From NCBI RefSeq assembly GCF_965233615.1, contig NZ_OZ247495.1: DNA of 64,000 nt. The stretch is one strand, 5' to 3'. Below the pieces are notes generated by a model. The model made no database searches. It had not been told where the DNA came from and was given only the letters and a program-made list of their open reading frames with translations. Numbering within the stretch: the first letter of the stretch is position 1; each line of letters opens with the position of its first letter. A program made the position numbers and the translations under genes. The DNA is from Pelagibius sp028280305 (GTDB taxonomy: Bacteria > Pseudomonadota > Alphaproteobacteria > Kiloniellales > Kiloniellaceae). Of this stretch, positions 58,972-64,000 are shown piece by piece.

Positions 58972-59136
58972 GACCCGTCTCTAATCCATGGCCTTGCGCG
59001 CGGCGCCCGCCCGGGCGCTTGCCTAAGATTTAGCAGGCCTCAGCTTTCGAAAGAGTGAAGGACACAGGGTTTTCGGGTGTTTCGGGGTGCCTCCAAGTCT
59101 CCCGGGAGGGAATCTTCGGTTCAAAGGGGGTAGGGG

Positions 59137-60270
59137 TCAGAGCAGCGAGAGCTGCTTGTCTGGATGGTCGTCGATCTCCGGCGGCTCGAACTGGCTGCTG
59201 TCCAGAGGGGCGCCGCCCCGGTTCAGGCCGAGGCGCCGCTCCGCTGCCTTGAAGCGCTGGGCCAGCAGGTCGGCGTAGACCCCGGTGCCGCGCTGACGGC
59301 GGCCGAAGTCGGACTGATAAAGCCCGCCGTCGCGGGTATCCCTGATCAGTTTCAGGACCTTGGACTTGCGGTCCGGAAAATGCGCCTCCAGCCACTCGGT
59401 GAAGAGTTCCTTGATCTCCAGCGGCAGGCGCAGCAGCACATAACCCGAAGAAGCGGCCCCGGCGCGCGCGGCAGCCTCCATCAGCACTTCCAGTTCCTGG
59501 TCGTTGATCGCCGGGATCATCGGCGCGGTCAGCACCCCGGCCGGCACCCCGGCGGCGTTCAGGGTGCGCAGGGCCTCCAGCCGTCTTGCCGGCGTCGGCG
59601 CGCGCGGCTCCATGATCCGCGACAACTGGCGGTCCAGGGAGGTGACGGAAATCATCACCCGGACCAACCGCCTTCGCGCCATCGGCGCCAGGATATCCAG
59701 GTCGCGCAGGATCAGGTTGGACTTGGTGACGATGGTCAGCGGGTGACTGGTGTCGCGCAGCACTTCCAGGATGCGGCGGGTGATCTGCAGCTTCTTTTCG
59801 ATCGGCTGGTAGGGGTCGGTGTTGGTGCCCAGGGCAATGGGCTGCGGGCGGTAGTTCTTGCGTGCCAGTTCGCGGCGCAGCAGGGCGGCAGCTTCCGGCT
59901 TGGCCAGCAGCTTGGTTTCGAAGTCGAGGCCCGGCGAGTAGCCGAGCCAGGCATGGCTGGGCCGCGCGAAGCAGTAGATGCAGCCGTGCTCGCAGCCCCG
60001 GTAGGGGTTGATCGAGCGGTCGAAGGGCACGTCGGGGGAGGTGTTGCGGGTGATGACGCTGCGCGTCGCGTCCCAGATCACCTCGGTCGGCTGGGGGCTG
60101 GGCCCGGACGGCCTGTCTTCACCGAAACCCTGTTCGCCGAAGCCGCTGTTGCCCGGGTCCTGCCCCCAGCCGTCGTCGATGGCGACGCGGGTGAAGGGTT
60201 CGTAGCGCCCGCTGGCATTGCTGACGGCGCCACGGCCCTTCCTAGGTTTATCGGGGATCAGATCAACCAT
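59137..60270 (-). CDS. PA0069-type radical SAM protein
   Basis: This ~377-aa protein is a radical SAM enzyme of the PA0069 family (distant relatives of spore photoproduct lyase). The [4Fe-4S] ligands are Cys93, Cys97 and Cys100 (CEHGCIYC) in the NPYRGCEHGCIYCFARP motif, and the family block LGTNTDPYQPIEKKLQITRR follows. The N-terminus is Gly-rich and disordered. The start ATG 60270 is preferred; a TTG at 60300 adds ten residues and would place the start inside the SOS box. An exact GAAC-N7-GAAC box lies 25 bp upstream. Reaction unknown. Confidence 0.92.
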   Translation of the reverse strand: MVDLIPDKPRKGRGAVSNASGRYEPFTRVAIDDGWGQDPGNSGFGEQGFGEDRPSGPSPQPTEVIWDATRSVITRNTSPDVPFDRSINPYRGCEHGCIYCFARPSHAWLGYSPGLDFETKLLAKPEAAALLRRELARKNYRPQPIALGTNTDPYQPIEKKLQITRRILEVLRDTSHPLTIVTKSNLILRDLDILAPMARRRLVRVMISVTSLDRQLSRIMEPRAPTPARRLEALRTLNAAGVPAGVLTAPMIPAINDQELEVLMEAAARAGAASSGYVLLRLPLEIKELFTEWLEAHFPDRKSKVLKLIRDTRDGGLYQSDFGRRQRGTGVYADLLAQRFKAAERRLGLNRGGAPLDSSQFEPPEIDDHPDKQLSLL

Positions 60271-60294
60271 GTCCCGAGGGTAGCGGGAATGTAT

Positions 60295-60309
60295 GAACAA
60301 AACAAGAAC
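60295..60309 (-). promoter_or_regulatory. LexA-type SOS box upstream of the radical SAM gene
   Basis: GAAC at 60295-60298 and GAAC at 60306-60309 are separated by exactly seven bases (AAAACAA), the alphaproteobacterial LexA direct repeat GAACN7GAAC. It sits 25-39 bp before the ATG at 60270, in the expected promoter position. Confidence 0.72.
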
Positions 60310-60355
60310 ATTTGACTCTTTTTTGAGCCGCGGGCTTGTCAGGAACGCTGCTGGG

Positions 60356-60389
60356 TCCGGCCGCCCGCTGCTTTCGAGGGGCGGCCGGA
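60356..60389. terminator. Strong hairpin after the OYE gene
   Basis: Perfect 11-bp stem TCCGGCCGCCC / GGGCGGCCGGA with a 12-nt loop. It lies 8 bp past the OYE stop at 60397 on the reverse strand and upstream of the radical SAM gene. It lacks a T run, so it is a probable, not certain, terminator. Confidence 0.55.
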
Positions 60390-60396
60390 TTTGCCG

Positions 60397-61491
60397 TCAG
60401 GCGGCGCGGTAGCGGTCCAGCCAGTGGGCGTAGGGCGCCGGCAGGGTCCAGGCCGGGTGGTCGACGCCCAGCGCGCGTGCGGCGTCATAGGGCCAGTGCG
60501 GATTGGCCAGCAGCGGCCGGCCGAGCATCACCAGATCCACCTGTCCGTCGCGGATCATCCGGTCGGCCTGTTCGGGGTCGCTGATGTACCAGGAGGTGGC
60601 GGTCGGTATCTTCACCTCGCGGCGCAGCCTTTCGGCAAAGGGCGCCATGAAGCCGGGGCCCCAGGGTATCTCGGCGCCCGGGGTCGAGAAGCCCAGGCTG
60701 ACGTCGAGCAGGTCGAGGCCCAGGCCGGCGAGCCTGCGCACCAGTTCGCTCGCCTCGTCCAGGGTCTCTTCACGGCCGTCGAACTCGATGACGCCGAGCC
60801 GGACGGTCAGCGGCAGGCTCTGCGGCCAGACGTCCCTTACCGCCGCGAAGGTCTCTGTCAAAAAGCGGATGCGGTTTTCGAAGCTGCCGCCGTAGTCGTC
60901 GTCGCGCTGGTTGGAATGCGGCGACAAAAACGACTGGGCGAGATACCCGTGGGCGAAATGCAGTTCCAGCCATTCGAAACCGGCCTGCCGGGCGCGCTGC
61001 GCCGCCGCGACGTAGTCCCGCTGCACCCTTGCGATGTCGTCCCGGGTCATCGCCTGCGGGCGGCGCGGCAGGTTGGCGCCGAAGGGCAGGGCGGAGGGCG
61101 CCAGCGGCTGCCAGGCGCGGGGGTCGTCCTCGGCCATGTGGTCGTCACCCTCCCAGGGCCGGTTGGCGCTGGCCTTGCGCCCGGCATGGGCGATCTGGAT
61201 TCCGGGCACCGCCCCGGCGGCTTTGATCGACTGCACGGCCGGCGCGAAGGCTTCTGCCTGACGGTCCGACCACAGGCCGGCGCAGCCCGGGGTGATGCGG
61301 CCTTCCGGCGAGACGGCAGTGGCCTCGACGATCACCAGGCCGGCGCCGCCGCGCGCCAGGGTGTCGAGATGGGTGTAGTGCCAGGCATTGATCATGCCGT
61401 CCTCGGCGGAGTACTGGCACATGGGCGAGACCGCGATGCGGTTGCGCAGGGTGACGTCTTTCAGGGTGAAGGAATCGAAGAGCGACGACAT
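60397..61491 (-). CDS. NADH:flavin oxidoreductase, old yellow enzyme (YqjM/NamA-like)
   Basis: This 364-aa FMN-dependent ene-reductase reduces activated C=C bonds of enals, enones and quinones. Features of the YqjM/NamA class are FTLKDVTLRNRIAVSPMCQY, QIAHAGRKAS (active-site loop), GDDHM, LELHFAHGYLAQSFLSP and VMLGRPLLANPHWP. The length of 364 fits. It is divergent from an ArsR-type gene with a perfect inverted repeat between them, so probable control is by that regulator. Likely role is electrophile or xenobiotic detoxification. Confidence 0.93.
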   Translation of the reverse strand: MSSLFDSFTLKDVTLRNRIAVSPMCQYSAEDGMINAWHYTHLDTLARGGAGLVIVEATAVSPEGRITPGCAGLWSDRQAEAFAPAVQSIKAAGAVPGIQIAHAGRKASANRPWEGDDHMAEDDPRAWQPLAPSALPFGANLPRRPQAMTRDDIARVQRDYVAAAQRARQAGFEWLELHFAHGYLAQSFLSPHSNQRDDDYGGSFENRIRFLTETFAAVRDVWPQSLPLTVRLGVIEFDGREETLDEASELVRRLAGLGLDLLDVSLGFSTPGAEIPWGPGFMAPFAERLRREVKIPTATSWYISDPEQADRMIRDGQVDLVMLGRPLLANPHWPYDAARALGVDHPAWTLPAPYAHWLDRYRAA

Positions 61492-61569
61492 TCGGGGGTC
61501 CCCTGGTGTTGGGCTTGTCCTGCCGGAGGCTTGCGGAATCAGGCAGAAAGCCTATATCTTGAAGAGAAG

Positions 61570-61601
61570 TTCGGTAGTTCGAAATTAATCGAACTACCGA
61601 A
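61570..61601. promoter_or_regulatory. Perfect 13-bp-arm operator between OYE and ArsR genes
   Basis: TTCGGTAGTTCGA (61570-61582) and TCGAACTACCGAA (61589-61601) are perfect reverse complements with a 6-bp AATTAA spacer. It lies in the 140-bp divergent gap and is the only long palindrome in it. Probable binding site of the ArsR-type protein controlling both genes. Confidence 0.75.
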
Positions 61602-61631
61602 ATATAGGGACGCAATTCCGGGGTTCAAGGC

Positions 61632-61946
61632 ATGAGGGCGATGCGGCATCCAAAGCCGGAGGATATTGAGCTGGCGCGCGTGCTCCATGCGCTCAGCGAT
61701 CCTGTGCGCCTGGATGTGGTGCGCCAGCTGGATCGCGAGGGCCAGGCGACCTGCGCGGCCCTGGACGGCGGCCGCCCCAAGTCGAGCATGTCGCATCATT
61801 TCCGGGTGCTGCGCGATGCCGGGGTCTTGCGGACCCGCACCGATGGAACGGCCCACATGAACGAGCTGCGGCGCGCGGAACTCGACAATCTGTTTCCCGG
61901 TTTGCTGCAGGCCGTGCTGACGGCGCCGCCGCGAAGCGCCGGCTGA
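61632..61946 (+). CDS. ArsR-type HTH regulator of the OYE gene
   Basis: This 104-aa winged-helix protein has VLHALSDPVRLDVVRQLDRE, the recognition helix RPKSSMSHHFRVLRDAGVL and a short wing (TRTDGTAH). A lone Cys in ATCAALDGG is a candidate redox or electrophile sensor, as in some ArsR/YodB-like repressors. The partner OYE reduces electrophiles, which fits. Start ATG 61632 is used, with ATG 61641 possible. Confidence 0.88.
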   Translation: MRAMRHPKPEDIELARVLHALSDPVRLDVVRQLDREGQATCAALDGGRPKSSMSHHFRVLRDAGVLRTRTDGTAHMNELRRAELDNLFPGLLQAVLTAPPRSAG

Positions 61947-61990
61947 AGCTACCCGCGGTCCCCTGAAGCGGAGTCGTTCAGCGGCCCTAT

Positions 61991-62698
61991 TCAGCGAAAG
62001 CTGGCGATTTCTTCCAGGGACTTTTTGACCTTGGCGTGCTTGGGCACGGTGGCGTTGTCCGCCGCCTGGCCGGTCACCAGGATCATGTAGGGCTTCTCGT
62101 TTTCCGGGCGGCCGCAGATCTCATTCAGGAAGCGCATCGGATTGGGCGTGTGGGTGAGGGTCGCCAGGCCGGCGCAGTGCAGGGCCGTGATCAGCATGCC
62201 GGTGGCAATGCCGACGGACTCGTTGATGTAGTAGTTCTTCACGATCTTGCGGTCGGCGGAGATGCCGTAGCGCTCGGCGAAGATCACGATCAGCCAGGGT
62301 GCGATTTCCAGAAAGGGCTTTGTATCGTCGGTGCCCAGGGGCGCCAAGGCGGAGAGCCAGTCGTCGCCCGCCTTGCCGTCATAGAAAGCTTTCTCTTCAG
62401 CCTCCGCCGCCTCGCGGATCTGTTTTTTGATGGCGGCATCGCCGACCGCGACGAAGTGCCAGGGCTGGCGGTTGGCGCCGCTCGGTGCGCGGCCGGCCGC
62501 CAGTATGCAGTTCTCGATCACCGCGCGCGGCACCGGCTCCGGCGCGAAGTCGCGGATCGAATGGCGGAGCTTCATTTCCTCGAAGAAGTTCCGTGCCCGC
62601 TCAAGCATCTCGGCATCGGCGAAGTGGCGCCGGTCCGGCAGCGGGATCGCTTCGTACTCGGGTGCGGCTTGGGGGGCGGCAAGACTGGTGTCACTCAT
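61991..62698 (-). CDS. Nitroreductase family protein (FMN-dependent)
   Basis: This 235-aa protein has the nitroreductase signatures: KLRHSIRDFAPEPV near residue 38, AAGRAPSGANRQPWHFVAV, and NYYINESVGIATGMLI with LTHTPNPM near the end. It binds FMN and reduces nitro groups or quinones using NAD(P)H; many relatives have other substrates. The N-terminal ~30 residues are extra relative to the minimal fold. It is a lone gene; ArsR or OYE are nearby but no operator is evident here. Confidence 0.9.
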   Translation of the reverse strand: MSDTSLAAPQAAPEYEAIPLPDRRHFADAEMLERARNFFEEMKLRHSIRDFAPEPVPRAVIENCILAAGRAPSGANRQPWHFVAVGDAAIKKQIREAAEAEEKAFYDGKAGDDWLSALAPLGTDDTKPFLEIAPWLIVIFAERYGISADRKIVKNYYINESVGIATGMLITALHCAGLATLTHTPNPMRFLNEICGRPENEKPYMILVTGQAADNATVPKHAKVKKSLEEIASFR

Positions 62699-62852
62699 CG
62701 GGGGGCTCCGGTTGCGGCGCGGCCTGGACCTGCTCCAGCGCAGTCGCCCCCAAGTAAAGCGATTCGCCCGTTGATTTCAAAGCGGAAACGCGAATGCGCC
62801 CGTCAAGTTTTTGCGTTGAGGCCCGATGATGGCGCGAACCGGGCGAAGCAAC

Positions 62853-63398
62853 TCAGCTCGCCGCTTTCAGATGTTCTTTCAGGCGCGGCATCAGTTCCAC
62901 GAGATTGCAGGGCCGGTGGCGCGAGTCGAGCTGGAACTTCAAAATTTCCTCCCAGCCGTCCTTGCAGGCGGAGGGGGAGCCGGGTAGGGCGAAGAGGTAG
63001 GTGCCGTCGGCGACGCCGCCGATGGCGCGGCTCTGCATGGTCGAGGTGCCGACCTTCTGGAAGCTGATCCAACGGAACAGCTCGCCGAAACCCTCGATCT
63101 CTTTTTCCATCACCTGTTTGAAGGCTTCCGGAGTCACGTCGCGGCCGGTGACCCCGGTGCCGCCGGTGGTGATCACGACGTCGACATTGGGATCGGCGAT
63201 GTGGGCTTTCAGGGCGGCGATAATCTTGTCGCCGTCATCTGTGACGATCTGCCGCGCCGCCAGCTTGTGGCCGTCGGCCAAAAGCATCTCTTCGAGACGG
63301 CGGCCCGACTTGTCGTCCGCCAGCGTACGGCTGTCGGAGACGGTCAGGACGGCGATGTTTACAGGCAGGAAGGGCAGGCTTTCGTCAATTCTGGCCAT
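62853..63398 (-). CDS. moaB: Molybdenum cofactor biosynthesis protein MoaB
   Basis: This 181-aa protein is a MoaB/MogA-type molybdopterin adenylyltransferase family member with VSDSRTLADDKSG, TTGGTGVTGRDVTPEA and FALPGSPSACKDGWEEIL, the usual set. It participates in adenylation of molybdopterin before molybdenum insertion; MoaB's role is less essential than MogA's. Its start overlaps the end of the lytic transglycosylase gene by 14 bases, so the two are coupled. Confidence 0.95.
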   Translation of the reverse strand: MARIDESLPFLPVNIAVLTVSDSRTLADDKSGRRLEEMLLADGHKLAARQIVTDDGDKIIAALKAHIADPNVDVVITTGGTGVTGRDVTPEAFKQVMEKEIEGFGELFRWISFQKVGTSTMQSRAIGGVADGTYLFALPGSPSACKDGWEEILKFQLDSRHRPCNLVELMPRLKEHLKAAS

Positions 63399-64000
63399 TC
63401 AATGCAACCTCGGCACGGGTTCCGTCCAAGGCTTCGTAGCGCGGCCAGCCGCCGCCCGCAAGTTGTTCCAGCGAGGGGGCCGGCTGGCCGAGACGCTGGC
63501 GGTAGATCCAGAGATTGGTCAGCACCCGCTCGATGAAAAGGCGGGTTTCCTTTGACGGCAGGGCCTCGATGAAGAGCAGCGGATCATCGCCGGCCTTCAT
63601 CCGGCGTTGCCATTTGCCGAGGTTGCCGGGGCCGCCGTTATAGGCGGTGGTCAGGCGGAAGAGGTCTCCCTGCACGCGCTGGTGGCGCAGCAGATAGGCG
63701 ACGTAGCGCTGGCCCAGTTCCATGTTCAGGCTGGGCTCGAACAGCTCGTTGCGGCCCTTGCCGCGGTAGCGGCGGTCGCGGGCGATATAGCTGGCGGTGC
63801 GCGGCATCAACTGCATCAGGCCGCGGGCGCCGTCCGGGCTCTTGGCCTTGGTGTTGAAACCGGATTCCTGACGCATCAGCGCGAAGATCAGTGCCCGGTC
63901 GACCTGAAAGCCGTTTTGCGGCTGCCAGGGTGGGATCGGATAGAGCGCCGCGTCCAGGGCGCCGGGGGTTGCCCGGTCGCTGGCCTGGCGGGCCAGCTGG
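63385..64000 (-). CDS. Lytic transglycosylase, SLT domain (5' truncated by the window edge)
   Basis: The visible C-terminal ~204 residues carry the SLT domain of a soluble lytic murein transglycosylase. The catalytic Glu is in ALMRQESGFN, with GARGLMQLMPRTA and TAYNGGPGNLGKW as further hallmarks. Upstream of the internal Met at 63876 the frame stays open to the edge (reading YPIPPWQPQNGFQVDRALIF, as expected of Slt-type proteins), so the gene starts outside the window. Its stop overlaps the moaB start. Confidence 0.92.
   Translation of the reverse strand, partial: QLARQASDRATPGALDAALYPIPPWQPQNGFQVDRALIFALMRQESGFNTKAKSPDGARGLMQLMPRTASYIARDRRYRGKGRNELFEPSLNMELGQRYVAYLLRHQRVQGDLFRLTTAYNGGPGNLGKWQRRMKAGDDPLLFIEALPSKETRLFIERVLTNLWIYRQRLGQPAPSLEQLAGGGWPRYEALDGTRAEVALNGQN

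Noticed and set aside
57649..59058. Long plus-strand frame opposite the Kef-type antiporter
   Set aside because: Composition (Gln/Asp/Glu/His-rich, no domain) shows it is the antisense shadow of a hydrophobic membrane gene.
1..64000. Search for tRNA, rRNA, CRISPR arrays, transposases, prophage or toxin-antitoxin genes
   Set aside because: Intergenic regions and unknown genes were read on both strands; none gave convincing evidence for any of these.

Overview
The window is a high-GC chromosomal segment (roughly 63-66% by eye) of an alphaproteobacterium, most likely Rhodospirillales or a Kiloniellales-like relative. Five things point there: the ctaG-coxC-DUF983-SURF1 block; a stand-alone F0 operon (atpI-B-E-F'-F) without F1 genes beside it; the smc-DsbA-DUF721-mutY cluster; ccrM next to rnhB; and regulatory sites of alphaproteobacterial type (a GANTC cluster, a CtrA box and a direct-repeat LexA box). 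No rRNA, tRNA, CRISPR array, transposase or phage gene was seen.

Layout. 1-2871: end of the cytochrome c oxidase operon. 2949-7030: M32 carboxypeptidase, an 89-aa orphan, and two tandem secreted paralogues of unknown function. 7212-11073: threonine synthase, M16 protease, GNAT and AlgH-like YqgE. 11448-17637: ScsB/DsbD-type thiol reductase, Prx5-like peroxiredoxin, S41 protease and MalY-type C-S lyase. 17697-19856: a reverse-strand group of small accessory genes (P-loop kinase, two GFA proteins, a VOC protein). 20168-24901: a complete family-5 ABC importer with a fused double ATPase. 25101-27292: ClbS/DfsB-like protein, and an oxidoreductase facing a TetR regulator across a two-operator region. 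27289-29766: ispH-thrB-rnhA. 30045-30878: double-CDGSH protein and a lipoprotein. 31025-35760: tandem glycine riboswitch followed by gcvT-gcvH-gcvP. 35954-39288: a small secreted repeat protein bracketed by palindromic repeats, then the F0 operon. 39528-46558: smc, DsbA-like, DUF721, mutY and an EamA permease. 46603-51820: D-threonine-aldolase-like enzyme, CARDB protein, LysE exporter, VOC, AHSA1/ArsR pair and GST. 51995-55642: LysR facing a VOC gene and a PNPOx-FNR-ferredoxin triple fusion. 55677-64000: ccrM, rnhB, Kef-type antiporter, PA0069-type radical SAM, old yellow enzyme facing ArsR, nitroreductase, moaB and a lytic transglycosylase cut by the window edge.

How it fits together. Most genes are housekeeping: respiration and ATP synthesis, glycine cleavage, threonine and isoprenoid synthesis, DNA repair and chromosome maintenance. 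Between these blocks lie small stress or detoxification modules, each pairing a divergent regulator with a redox enzyme (TetR/oxidoreductase, LysR/VOC-oxidoreductase, ArsR/OYE). Each of these three has a clear inverted repeat in its intergenic region.

The best leads for follow-up are non-coding. They are the four GANTC sites in 38 bp in front of ccrM, an exact GAAC-N7-GAAC box in front of the radical SAM gene, an exact TTAA-N7-TTAA box in front of one secreted paralogue, a perfect 13-bp-arm operator before the OYE gene, and an unusual density of short tandem duplications (14-30 bp units), several at gene ends. I found no convincing wholly new multi-gene system. The least explained coding element is the tandem secreted pair at 5174-6979.
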